Assembly: GCA_017470045.1 (NCBI GenBank)
Contig: JAFUFG010000001.1
Span: 62,001 to 126,000, forward strand
Source: Bacilli bacterium
GTDB lineage: Bacteria; Bacillota_I; Bacilli_A; RF39; UBA660
Direction of reading: 5' to 3'
DNA: 64,000 nt
Below are positions 37,008 to 46,683 of this stretch, in pieces. Position 1 is the first letter of the stretch, and the number at the start of each line of letters is the position of its first letter. The notes below the pieces were generated by a model that saw only the letters and a list, made by a program, of their open reading frames with translations, did not search any database and was not told the DNA's origin. A program made the position numbers and the translations under genes.

Positions 37008-38099
37008 TTAAGCCAGAATGTCTTCGATGTCAGCGGATTCACCAAAACGCTCATCTGCCTGCTGTTTAACAGCTGCTTTAGCGCCTTCTTTATCTTTCTT
37101 GTATTTATAAGCATCGTCACCCATAACTGCACGTTTAATAGCATAAACGGTAGCTTTAATGTTCTGATGCAGAGCAAATACAGATACACGATATACCGCA
37201 GAGAACAGCATAGTGTTCAAAGTGATGGTATTATTTACGGCAGCATTTAAACGTTTAATGACCAAACGAGATTTAGAAATATGCTTTTTACCATCTTTAT
37301 TAACACCATTCTTATTGAAATTATACTCACCGGTGTTTTCTTTACTAATATCTTTTTCAGCTTTATGAGCAGCTTTCAGAAGTTTATCGTTGTTTTTCAT
37401 TAAAGATTTGTAAACAGCGTTTACTTTCTTAACTAAGCAATTATCATACAGAGCTTTCAAAGATGCAGTATTAGCATCAGCGGTTTCCATATATTTAAAT
37501 AAGCTGCCATCTTCTTCTTTCTTACCGATCATACCTTTGATCTTATCTTTTAACAGTTTACTACCTTTGTCTTTCAGGTAATCCTGCTGACGAAGATCAT
37601 CATCATTATCGTTAGCAAAAGCAGATACATGTTCTGTTGCACCAATCATGTCATCTGTAGTCTTTTCAATCTGTTTGCAGAATTCATCACATTTAGCACT
37701 GAATGCTGCGGTATCCAGTTTACGCCATTTAACTTTAGCGGTACCACCATTCTTAGAAGTCAGGTTCTTAGCAGCGAACTTACCAATAGATTTCATAGCA
37801 GACAGGTAAGCCATTTTCAGTTTATGAACCAGGCTCAAAAACAGAGATTTCAGTTTAGCAATAGCTTTCTTAATATTCTTAATGATCCATTCAATGGCCT
37901 TACGAACATATTTAGCAGCAGCGCCAATAACGCCTTCAGTAAATACGTCTTCTTCAGCGGCTACAGCGCCTTCATCAATAACGTCGTTAATCAGAGCAAA
38001 GTTTTCTGCATTCTCTACTACGAGGCTCATAGCACCTTCTAAACCCTGATATTCGAAATCGGGTTCGATGGATTCAATAAATGCAACTGTATTAAACAT
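37008..38099 (-). CDS. Abundant basic internal virion protein candidate
   Basis: 363 residues with high-G+C codons for this genome, so probably very abundant. Residues 1-55 are acidic and end in EEDVFTE. They are followed at once by a strongly amphipathic basic helix region (IIKNIKKAIAKLKSLF, about 70-100) and Lys-rich helices to the end. The acidic-front/basic-body organisation and the FTE|G junction match the other proposed prohead-protease substrates. It could be a major internal head protein. No family is recognised. Confidence 0.6.
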   Translation of the reverse strand: MFNTVAFIESIEPDFEYQGLEGAMSLVVENAENFALINDVIDEGAVAAEEDVFTEGVIGAAAKYVRKAIEWIIKNIKKAIAKLKSLFLSLVHKLKMAYLSAMKSIGKFAAKNLTSKNGGTAKVKWRKLDTAAFSAKCDEFCKQIEKTTDDMIGATEHVSAFANDNDDDLRQQDYLKDKGSKLLKDKIKGMIGKKEEDGSLFKYMETADANTASLKALYDNCLVKKVNAVYKSLMKNNDKLLKAAHKAEKDISKENTGEYNFNKNGVNKDGKKHISKSRLVIKRLNAAVNNTITLNTMLFSAVYRVSVFALHQNIKATVYAIKRAVMGDDAYKYKKDKEGAKAAVKQQADERFGESADIEDILA

Positions 38100-38254
38100 T
38101 ATTTATTCCTCCTAATAAAATATAACATATCTAATTCTTTGTTATTCTTCATTTGGGGATGTAAAAATGAATATTAACGTAAGAAACTTAGATTTTATAT
38201 AATTGTTATTACTTTACACTATAATCTAGATTAATTAAAATAGAACAAGTTCAA

Positions 38255-40612
38255 TTATTGTGCTTGTTTTTCTCCTTCAGCAGGTTGCTGAGTCTGTTGT
38301 TGCTGGCCTTGATTTTGGTTTACAGTAGCAGCATCATTAGCATTTTCTCTGTTTTCTTTAGAATTCTTAATAGGATCACCTGTTTGCAGGTTCTTCAATA
38401 TTCTATTGTTTCTATAACATAACTGCTCAAATGTAGTACATGCGGCAGCCATAATAGCCATTAATACATTTGTATATGTTTTACATGCAGCTCTAATATT
38501 CTTTACTTTACTTTCTTCTTCGACATTCTTCTGATTAACATCGGTCTGCTGAGCTGCGGGAGCAGGATCGGCTTCAGTATAAGCTTGATATCCTTCACCA
38601 AAGTACTCTTCCATAATGCTAGCAATCTTTTCTTTAGCATTAATCATAAGAGTCTCTTCATTGGTAGCATAATAATTTCTTACATACTTCTCAGTAAATC
38701 TATCTCCATCTTCCATTAATTTATTAATGGTTTTAGTCAATTGACTACTAGTTAATTCGGCAGACAGCAAGAGATCGATCATATTAGAGAACGTAGCTTG
38801 ATCTACATTAGGACCAAAGTTAGTAAGAACAGGATTGCCTTTATTAGGGTTATCCATACCTTTAAAGTAATTAGTACAGAATTCTGTAAGATTATTCTTA
38901 CCCTCATAATTAACTGCTCCACCTAACATAGCTTTCAAGAAATAAGCTTCATCGTACTTCTTATCAGTACTTTCAGCATCAAAGATATTCTTGTTACTGA
39001 ATGCACAATTAGGAAGAGTTTTAAAGATGTCTTTTACTCTCTGTACAGACTGTTGGTATAATCCTTCATACTTAGGATACAGATTGGGAGCCATAGTAGC
39101 ATCACTCTTAGAGTAAGTCTTATAAATATCTTCAGCAACGTACTCTCTAGCATCCTTAGAATATTTACCGGCTGCAGTATTAAATCTCTGAGCCATTTTA
39201 CTAAAGAATTCTTTTATTTTATTCCAAATATTTGTAAAAAAGTCTTTATCTTTCTTTTCTTTATCTTTTTTCTCAGCTTTTTTATCTGCTGTGTTTTCAG
39301 CAGGTTTTTCTTTTTCTTTATTTTTATCTTGATCTTTAACGACAGCTGGTTTATTCGCTTCTTCTTTTTCTTTTGCAACTCTTTCTTTATTATTAGGGTC
39401 AATTTTTTCGCTAACTACTTCAGCATCGTCTATTGTCTGATTAGGGTCCATTTGACTTTTAATATTTGATTTTAATGCTTCATTGAATATTTCTTCATTC
39501 AGAATAGTCATGACTTGAGATTCAATTAGATATAATTCAGGGCTAGTAACAGTTTCAGATTCAAAGTCATTTGTAGCATCATATGCTTCCATAGCACATT
39601 CAAATGCTTCATCATCTAATTGATCTAATCCATCATACTCACTATCATCATCAGTGAAGTCAGGACCATCATCATCAACTACAGTAGATACAGGATCCAT
39701 ATTCTGATGATATTCTCCATCACACAGACCATGATTACCACATGGATTCAAGTATCCTCTAACAGCATCAGCTTTAATAGCATATACAATATTAGCATAT
39801 ACTAAGAACTTATGTAAATACAGAAGCATCATCTTATAAAGAGCGTGTTTATTATCAACACACTCATCATATACTTCTACACCTTTGAATCCAATATCTT
39901 TCTTTAACAAATTCTGGGCTTCAGTTAATAATTTGATACACTTAGTCATATTTTTATTATAAGTATCAACTGACTCAGCAATACCCATATAATTATTTAC
40001 TACAGTATCAAAATATTCTCTACTAGTTTCTTCACTATATTCTTCTGTATAGAAGTTCTCTCCATTTCTAAATTTCAGATAAGCAGATTCAGTGAAGTCT
40101 TTAGGAGCAATTCTACTGCTATTCTTCAGGATATCTTCAAATACAGATTTATACCCACTCAAGCAATCTTCTTTAAGAGATTCTAATTCTTCATTATAAT
40201 CTTTCAACGCATCACTAGTTAAGTGAGCTTCGTATTTAGATACAGTACTAACAATAGACTCCAATACACCAATAGGTTTATCTAATGAAGGAATATCTTT
40301 ATCTAAGTTAGTATATTTACAAGTTACAAATGAACCATACCCGTCAGAATTTGTATGTCTAGTATCAAAGGCATACATCTCCATCAAGATATTTTTAGAA
40401 ATCTTTTTTTCTGTTTGACGATGCATAGTCTTAACTTCATCCATAATATCAGAGGACTCATTATTTATCATATTCAAGACTTTAGCACCGTTTTTAACAG
40501 ACATTTCTATTACATTTGTATTATTTGAAAGAGAGCTATACTCATCAGTATAGCAACTACTTTCAGAGAATATTTTTCTAGGAATATCTTTTAAAGAGAA
40601 AGTCTTCTCCAT
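38255..40612 (-). CDS. Large virion protein candidate with internal cleavage-like sites
   Basis: 785 residues, mostly helical. It has an acidic middle (DDDGPDFTDDDSEYDGLDQL), a long Lys/Glu-rich linker (about 400-470), a second helical domain, and a Gln-rich tail. Sequences such as EEIFNEAL and YQAYTEADPAP resemble the F/Y-x-E sites of the neighbouring substrates. It precedes 37008-38099 in the same direction, so the two may be expressed together as internal head components. No enzyme motif is seen. Confidence 0.55.
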   Translation of the reverse strand: MEKTFSLKDIPRKIFSESSCYTDEYSSLSNNTNVIEMSVKNGAKVLNMINNESSDIMDEVKTMHRQTEKKISKNILMEMYAFDTRHTNSDGYGSFVTCKYTNLDKDIPSLDKPIGVLESIVSTVSKYEAHLTSDALKDYNEELESLKEDCLSGYKSVFEDILKNSSRIAPKDFTESAYLKFRNGENFYTEEYSEETSREYFDTVVNNYMGIAESVDTYNKNMTKCIKLLTEAQNLLKKDIGFKGVEVYDECVDNKHALYKMMLLYLHKFLVYANIVYAIKADAVRGYLNPCGNHGLCDGEYHQNMDPVSTVVDDDGPDFTDDDSEYDGLDQLDDEAFECAMEAYDATNDFESETVTSPELYLIESQVMTILNEEIFNEALKSNIKSQMDPNQTIDDAEVVSEKIDPNNKERVAKEKEEANKPAVVKDQDKNKEKEKPAENTADKKAEKKDKEKKDKDFFTNIWNKIKEFFSKMAQRFNTAAGKYSKDAREYVAEDIYKTYSKSDATMAPNLYPKYEGLYQQSVQRVKDIFKTLPNCAFSNKNIFDAESTDKKYDEAYFLKAMLGGAVNYEGKNNLTEFCTNYFKGMDNPNKGNPVLTNFGPNVDQATFSNMIDLLLSAELTSSQLTKTINKLMEDGDRFTEKYVRNYYATNEETLMINAKEKIASIMEEYFGEGYQAYTEADPAPAAQQTDVNQKNVEEESKVKNIRAACKTYTNVLMAIMAAACTTFEQLCYRNNRILKNLQTGDPIKNSKENRENANDAATVNQNQGQQQQTQQPAEGEKQAQ

Positions 40613-40676
40613 ATTATTTAACTCCTTTCTTTTTGGTCAAAGTTTATATAGATGTTAGACTAGTACAAAAGAAAAC

Positions 40677-40700
40677 CCCTGTAGTCATATGACTACAGGG
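40677..40700. terminator. CATATG-centred palindromic terminator
   Basis: 24-base perfect palindrome, half-arm CCCTGTAGTCAT, between the 40781-41224 gene and the next minus-strand gene. Confidence 0.7.
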
Positions 40701-40780
40701 AGTCAGAGTCTTGTTTTGAAAGATGTGAGAATTTCAAATAAATGACTAAAACAAAAATAATACAAATTTACAAATTAGAA

Positions 40781-41224
40781 TTAGTTGTTACCAAAATTAG
40801 TCTTAGTATAATAGCGAGAGTCAGCTTTAATTAAAGCCTTCTGAGCTTTTAAAACATCACGTTTTACGCTCATACCATATTTCTTAACAATAGCAGCAAT
40901 TGCAGCTTTACGAGCCCTCTGAGCTTTCTTCAAACGCTTCCAATCAGAAGAGTTCTGCTGTTTTGCTTTTTCCATAGCAGCCAAAGTGATACGACGGTTG
41001 TAGTCGTCCTGTTTAGACAGACGAACAATCGTGCGGCGTTTAATACCGCCATTAGCTTCACACAGTGCTTTGACTTCTGCAGATTCCAAGAATTCTTTTC
41101 TTTCGTCATCAGACATATGATTTACATAGTCGATGAAAAGAGTTTCAAATAATGCGCCCTGATCCTGAATACCATCAGTATTAGTATCTTCGGATGCATT
41201 ATATCTTTCATCAAGCATAGACAT
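40781..41224 (-). CDS. Basic virion/core protein candidate
   Basis: 147 residues. An acidic first half (to about residue 55, containing ALFETLFIDY and KEFLESAEVK) is followed by an Arg/Lys/Ala-rich helical second half (KKAQRARKAAIAAIVKKYG). G+C-rich codons suggest high expression. The layout resembles prohead core or internal proteins that are trimmed during maturation. Ribosome binding site CGGAGGTGA. Confidence 0.6.
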   Translation of the reverse strand: MSMLDERYNASEDTNTDGIQDQGALFETLFIDYVNHMSDDERKEFLESAEVKALCEANGGIKRRTIVRLSKQDDYNRRITLAAMEKAKQQNSSDWKRLKKAQRARKAAIAAIVKKYGMSVKRDVLKAQKALIKADSRYYTKTNFGNN

Positions 41225-41400
41225 TGATATGTCACCTCCGTGATATATTTTGTAATTGTATATACAACTACAGTTAAGTAGTTTTAATCAAATGTTTAAT
41301 ATATTAATTAAAAATCTACGTTAAACTCCACATTTTAATACTATTATGGTAAATTTCATTTAAAGAATATATTATAGTACTAGAAGGAGATGAAAATTGT

Positions 41401-41676
41401 ATGGCAGACATGAAGTTGTATAAAAAATTATATATCAAAAATTTATTACTTGATACATTTGATAAACTTGATATTTGTACTTATGAAGAAAGACTTCAGT
41501 TTATAGAGTCATTAAAAGAAACAGTAGAAAATGATCATTTAGCTACTGAATGTATGAAATGCCCAGTTTGCAATCAGTATTCTGCTAATGCAGATTGGAA
41601 CTGTAAATATGATCCATTAGCAGGATGCTTTGTATATGTTTGCCCTAAATGTCATACATCAGTATTACCTGTATAA
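41401..41676 (+). CDS. Small zinc-ribbon protein
   Basis: 91 residues, ribosome binding site AGAAGGAGATG. The C-terminal half has CPVC at 54-57 and a second CPKC pair about 25 residues later, a typical zinc ribbon. The N-terminal half is helical. It may bind nucleic acid or a protein partner. Start of a plus-strand run of small genes leading to the DNA polymerase C-part. Confidence 0.65.
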   Translation: MADMKLYKKLYIKNLLLDTFDKLDICTYEERLQFIESLKETVENDHLATECMKCPVCNQYSANADWNCKYDPLAGCFVYVCPKCHTSVLPV

Positions 41677-41702
41677 TATTATAGAAAGAAGAGAGTAATA
41701 TT

Positions 41703-41966
41703 ATGAAATATACTACTGTAAATGGTAAAAAAGCATTTAACAGATTTATTCAACTTTGTAAAGCTGAAAATAATAATCTTATTAAATATATTAATACTAA
41801 AAATCTAGCTTATCGAAATATTTTAATCAAGCATTCTGAATTTGATATTACAGATATAGACAGATCAATATCTCTGTACTATGATAATTGTAGTATAAAA
41901 AAGAGAAGAATATGCAGAAGAAGATTCAAAGCAGGAAAAGATTACTGGCCTTATGATAATCAATGA
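41703..41966 (+). CDS. Small basic protein
   Basis: 87 residues, very basic (KKRRICRRRFKAGK near the end), with a weak purine-rich ribosome binding site (AGAAGAGAG). Mostly helical. Not recognised; nucleic-acid binding would fit the charge. Confidence 0.6.
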   Translation: MKYTTVNGKKAFNRFIQLCKAENNNLIKYINTKNLAYRNILIKHSEFDITDIDRSISLYYDNCSIKKRRICRRRFKAGKDYWPYDNQ

Positions 41967-41977
41967 GGTGATAGTAA

Positions 41978-42130
41978 ATGAATGATAGACACAGACAACG
42001 ATCAAGAGTTGCAAATAAACGTCTTTATAAAATACTTAAAAAGTTTAATACAAATAAAAAGGAAGTTTATAATAAATTACAAAGAGTAGCCGAGAATTTC
42101 TTTGTAATTATTAATGATATCTTTGAATAA
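41978..42130 (+). CDS. Very small basic protein
   Basis: 50 residues beginning MNDRHRQRSRVANKRL, with GAGGTGA 7 bases upstream, starting 11 bases after the previous stop. Basic N-terminus, helical remainder ending FVIINDIFE. The ribosome binding site and operon position support it as a real gene. Not recognised. Confidence 0.55.
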   Translation: MNDRHRQRSRVANKRLYKILKKFNTNKKEVYNKLQRVAENFFVIINDIFE

Positions 42131-42146
42131 CTAGGAGTGATATATT

Positions 42147-42586
42147 ATGTACGATAGATCAAAGTATTATGATTTAGAAAAGGAATCGTTATAGGCAAAT
42201 ATAAATTATTACAATTCATAAATCCAGATAAACCGATTACTACTAGTTCAGATATTAAATATAAAGTTGAATGTACGAAGTGTGGATGGATAGGTATCAT
42301 TACATACAAATCCATTTTACGTACGAAAAAATTAAAGAATATTAAGTGTACCCATCAATATGGGTACACTATTAAACCAGGAGATATTTATGGTAAGTAT
42401 ACAGTAATTCAAAAAGTTCCAGCTAAGTTATGTAATAATGGATTACTAGTACCATACTTTCAATGTAAGTGTAATAAATGTGGTAATGTAGTAAGCGTAG
42501 CAGCTTCTACGTTATATGCTACTAAAGGTAGGATTCCTTCTAGTAGTATTAAATGTAAGCATGAACAAATAGAAAGGAATAAATAA
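42147..42586 (+). pseudogene. Frameshifted zinc-ribbon homing-endonuclease-type fragment
   Basis: The ATG at 42147 has AGGAGTGA upstream and opens MYDRSKYYDLEK, but that frame stops at 42194. From 42182 another frame runs to 42586 and reads GIVIGKYKLLQFI, then VECTKCGWIG, and later FQCKCNKCGN and IKCKHE. This GKY...CxxCG...CxH repeat pattern is that of the endonuclease-like gene at 46684-48078. A one-base loss near GAAAAGGAATC separates the frames. It has no HNH portion, so it looks like a decayed or minimal relative; a programmed frameshift cannot be excluded. Confidence 0.65.
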
Positions 42587-42587
42587 T

Positions 42588-42740
42588 ATGGATATATTTT
42601 GCTGGTTAATGTTATTCATGTTTTTATGTATATTAGGAGTAGCATTACTGTTTACAATATTCATTTTATGTATAGTATTGATATGCTATGCAATATATAA
42701 AGCAATATCGTATTTATTTGAAGTAGAAGAGGAGGAGTAA
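42588..42740 (+). CDS. Small single-pass membrane protein
   Basis: 50 residues beginning MDIFCWLMLFMF, with AAAGGA 9 bases upstream. Residues 4-42 are almost wholly hydrophobic and the tail is acidic (FEVEEEE). The tail's own codons form the GAGGAGGAG ribosome binding site of the next gene. Likely a small inner-membrane protein. Confidence 0.55.
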   Translation: MDIFCWLMLFMFLCILGVALLFTIFILCIVLICYAIYKAISYLFEVEEEE

Positions 42741-42744
42741 GTTT

Positions 42745-45700
42745 ATGGATCAATATGATAATAGAGGTATTCAAATACAATCTTCTGAATATTTAAAAGA
42801 AGACTATTCTAGTATGATGAGAATGTACCCAGAAGATGCTTCTAAAGAAAAAGCATTTGAAGAATACAATAACCAAATGTTTAGAGTAATGAGACTTCTT
42901 ATCCCCACATTAGGAGATAATGAACTTGAACGAGCAATCTCTTATTCTATTAATAAAAGAGCATATAATGGTGCTATTAGAGTAGAAGACTCCTATAGAG
43001 GAGAAGAATTCAATAAGAATACCCAAATGATTGAAATGGTGAATTATTTATTGAGTCGTAAACCAATTCTCACATCATTTGGATGTATCTTTACTCAGCA
43101 TGGTGATATGCCAAATCCCATGTACCAACTTATACAAGAATTCTCAGACAGACGGGATTCGTACAAGAAAGAGATGTTTAAGTACGAAAAAGGTAGTGAA
43201 TTATTTAATAAATATAATTTATTTCAGTTGATCGCGAAAGTGGACGCAAACGCTTGAGTATAGGCCCGTTATTTGGTAACAAATAGCGTGAACAGTGGTG
43301 AAATGCTGGAAAGCGGTAAAGCCCTAATAGCTACAACGTAATCTGTAAAGATAAGCGTGAATGCCGTCGAAAGACAGAAAAAATATTAGGGATGGTATAT
43401 GCTGAGATAAAAGCTTATATAATCTTACTCCAATTATATAAGTGCTAAGTACCTTTACAATCTGTAATCAGTTACTGAGAATACATATTCGTATTATTTC
43501 TTTCAGGGTTACATTACTTCCATAAAGATAGGAGGAATGATAAATCATGGAAGAATATAATGGATTAATAAAATTTGCATATGAAGAACAATGGTCTTTA
43601 ATAAGAGACCCGAGAGTTAGGCCAAATATGTATTTGGTTAGTACATTCGGAAGAGTATGCCATGCTTATTCAAGGGAAATACTACGACTAGAATTAATTA
43701 ATAGTGGGTATCTTACAGTTCATTTAATAAGATCTGATAGTGATGATAGAAAATACGTATCATGTCTAGTTCATCGTTTAGTTGCAGAAGCATTTATTCC
43801 TAATGATAGTCCGTTAAAAAATACAGTCAATCATATTGATGGAAATAAATTAAATAATTATGTATGGAATCTTGAATGGATGACTCAATTAGAAAATAAT
43901 ATACACGCAGATTTATACAAATCTGGAGTTGAGCATTATAAAGCTAAGCTTACAGAAAAACAAGTTAGAACTGCATGTGAAATGCTGTCTAAAAATGAAC
44001 GATATCGAGATATAATTACAGCTATTGGATTAGACCCTAATGAACCTAATAATTATGATATTATTGGAAATATTAGACGACGAATTACATACCTTAATAT
44101 TAGTAAAGATTATGTATTTCCTTATAAAACAAGAATAAATAAACATTCTGAAAAAGAAATTCGAGAAATTTGTAAATGTATATCTGATGGATTGACTATG
44201 AGAGAAGCATTTACTAAGTTAACAGGAAAAGTATATTCTTGTTATACTGATAAAAGTTTTAACGAATTGTATAGAAATATAAAAATTAGAAAAATATGCA
44301 AAGAAATAAGTAACGAATATGATTTTTAGTTCAACGACTATTCCTGAAATGGAAGTAGAATACAAGTGTATTCGAAGCGCCACTGGTCCTATTTAAAAAT
44401 AGGATTATAATATAGTCTCGCCATCATGGTAACACCATGAGAAGTTCATAAGAGAACTGCGTAAATGTTTCGACGTTCCCAAACGCACGCATTTACGTGA
44501 AGATAGTCGATTTACGGGAGTTCCGGTGCGCCGTCGTCGATATTTTATAATATTCATGTTGCATCTTCTATTACTAGACAGGGTAGAAGTAGTATATCTG
44601 CATCTATCATGTTCTTTGAAGCATTCTTAGCAAATAATACAAAATTTGGTTCTTTAGATGAAGTATTTACATTTATAGATAATGTATGTATGGAGAGACC
44701 AAATAGATCTCGAGAGAATTATGATACTAATATTTTGGATAGAAATGTATCTGTTGAAGAATGTTTTAATAAGCTAGTTCTTACATGTGGATATAATTGG
44801 ATTCCGAATAATATAGAACTAGATATGATTTGGGCGGCAGTATGCCGTTTAGATCAGCAAGACATTAATAGAATTTATTATAAGAATAATTTATTTGAGT
44901 TTTTTGAAAATTCTACTCCAATGAATTTATTAATAGACATTTTAGGATCTTTAGATACACCATTCTTTGATCCCAATAAACCGCCAAAGTCTATTGAATT
45001 CAAATTATCTGTATTGGATAATTTAGTATCCGAATATATATTTTATAATTATCAGACTATAGATAAGATTGAACGAGTAGAACGTCTTATTAGAGAAGTG
45101 GTTGTTGTAGTAGATACAGATAGCTGCATGATCAATCTAGACCCATGGTATCACTATGTAGAAGAGAAGATTAGAGGTATTAATATTCCAATTAAGAATT
45201 ACGATATTCAGGGAGATAAATTGTTAGATAAAGAAGATATTAATGATGGCTCTGATTGTAAAGAAGAGATTACTCAGTTCTATGATTTTTATAATGACGA
45301 AATTATAGAAAAGAAAAGAGTTATTAATCCAACTAAGATTATTGCAGAAGACGGATTGAGATACTCCATTATTAATATTATGGCATACATTATCTCCAAT
45401 TGTTTGCGTAAGTATTTTGATAAGATTGGTAGACTTCATAATACAACTAACAAAGAACACGATTTCTCGTTCTTGATTATGAAGAATGAATTCTTATTTA
45501 AACGTATTCTTCTTACAAATGTAAAGAAACACTACGCTACATATGTAGAAGTGCAGGAAGGAAAAAGAATACCAAAAGGAATAGATACTTCTCTTGATAT
45601 TAAGGGTATGGAAATAGCCAAAACAACAGTACCAGTTTCTACCAAAAAAGCATTATCTAAGATTCTCTATGAAGATATATTGAATTGTGATAATATTAAT

Positions 45701-46240
45701 CAATTACAGATTCTTAATGATATAGCAGTATTAGAGAGACATATTTTAGACAGTATTAAGTCTGGATCTTTAGAGTATTATAAACCAGTAAAAGTTAAGT
45801 CTATTGATTCTTATAAAGAACCAATGTCTCAGCAAGCAATCAAGGGTAGTGTAATATATAATGCTCTTAGATCTTCAACAGAACCACCAATCAATTTAAA
45901 AGAAGCTCAGTCTAATGTATTTGTAATTAAAACAGATATTACAATTTCTAGATTAGAAAACGATTATGAATATAAAGAGAATTATCCAGATAAGTATCAA
46001 ATCTTTATGGATATATTGTCTAAGAATTCTTTGAATATTTATAATGAAAAAATATCTATCAATCATAGAGAAATAACGTCTATCGCCATACCAGATGGAC
46101 TTGCAACTCCTGTATGGTTAATGCCATTTATCGATTATGATAGTATTCTGAAAGACAATATTTCGGGTTTCCCATTAGAATCTGTTGGCTTTACAAAATT
46201 AAATACTAATTCAGCTATATCTGGTATAGTACATTTATAA
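42745..46240 (+). CDS. DNA polymerase family B, C-terminal part (motifs B and C; two exons)
   Basis: Exons 42745-43254 and 44510-46240, joined to 746 residues. Exon 1 has its own start (GAGGAGGAG upstream) and ends [15 protein letters not shown]. Exon 2 begins [14 protein letters not shown]. The join restores polymerase motif B (K...NAxYG) of the fingers, followed by [14 protein letters not shown]. Motif C is VVVVDTDS with DTDS at 45113-45124 (residues 372-375), and the remainder is the thumb. Together with the 28867-30807 product it makes a full family-B polymerase. The ATG at 44609 is internal to exon 2. Confidence 0.9.
43255..44509 (+). ncRNA. Group I intron in DNA polymerase, with endonuclease ORF
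   Basis: 1255 bases. The 5' exon ends in U and the intron ends in G. P7 is formed by TCAACGACTATTCC (44331-44344) and AATATAGTCT (44409-44418), both in the usual group I context. The endonuclease ORF occupies the middle. About 290 bases before and 180 bases after the ORF form the structured RNA. The insertion lies between the Ala and Ile codons of motif B. Confidence 0.88.
43547..44329 (+). CDS. Intron-encoded HNH homing endonuclease (NUMOD4-HNH)
   Basis: 260 residues with ribosome binding site ATAGGAGGA. The N-terminal NUMOD4-type segment is [13 protein letters not shown]. The HNH core is [13 protein letters not shown], then [20 protein letters not shown]. Helical DNA-recognition repeats follow. 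Family members nick or cut the intron-less allele to spread the intron. It sits wholly within the intron and ends 180 bases before the 3' splice site. Confidence 0.88.
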   Translation: MEEYNGLIKFAYEEQWSLIRDPRVRPNMYLVSTFGRVCHAYSREILRLELINSGYLTVHLIRSDSDDRKYVSCLVHRLVAEAFIPNDSPLKNTVNHIDGNKLNNYVWNLEWMTQLENNIHADLYKSGVEHYKAKLTEKQVRTACEMLSKNERYRDIITAIGLDPNEPNNYDIIGNIRRRITYLNISKDYVFPYKTRINKHSEKEIREICKCISDGLTMREAFTKLTGKVYSCYTDKSFNELYRNIKIRKICKEISNEYDF

Positions 46241-46255
46241 GAGGTGAGCAGAGTA

Positions 46256-46549
46256 ATGTATGAAGATAAAATTAAAAAGATATTAGAATTGATGGATGTA
46301 CTTAACAAAGAGAAACCAACACCATCATTAGATGATGAACAATCCAGTTTACCATCTGTTCAAATAAGAACTCTTGTAAAAGATATTTTATATGAAAATG
46401 GTAATCTGGTTCTCAATAGAGAAAAAGTTCTTCTCTTTAGAGAAAATGGTATTACTCTTTCAGTTGAGTACTTTAGTATGGCAGATAAAAGATACGTATG
46501 TGTAATGAAAGATAATGTGGGAATAATGATAGATGAATTTAAACCATAA
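46256..46549 (+). CDS. Small unknown protein
   Basis: 97 residues from the ATG at 46256 (MYEDKIKK), with AAGAGGTGA upstream; a GTG 12 bases earlier lies within that site. Helical N-terminus, then a beta-rich segment (GITLSVEYFSMADKRYVCVMK). It follows the polymerase gene by 15 bases and is co-transcribed with it. Not recognised. Confidence 0.6.
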   Translation: MYEDKIKKILELMDVLNKEKPTPSLDDEQSSLPSVQIRTLVKDILYENGNLVLNREKVLLFRENGITLSVEYFSMADKRYVCVMKDNVGIMIDEFKP

Positions 46550-46552
46550 TTA

Positions 46553-46578
46553 GAGAGTAGACCATATGGTCTGCTCTC
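46553..46578. terminator. CATATG-centred palindromic terminator
   Basis: 26 bases, half-arm GAGAGTAGACCAT, with one T-G wobble pair; it ends the polymerase operon. Confidence 0.7.
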
Positions 46579-46683
46579 TCCCTTTTATATTAAATTTATT
46601 TTTAATTGGATATTATATAAGTAGAGATACAAATGTATCTAAAAGAATTATTAAATATTTTTTAATATAGGAGGTCTTTTATT

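Noticed and set aside
44510..44608. Polymerase C-part starting at the ATG at 44609
   Set aside because: The 33 codons upstream encode conserved motif B sequence ([14 protein letters not shown], then [13 protein letters not shown]) in the same frame, so the ATG is internal.
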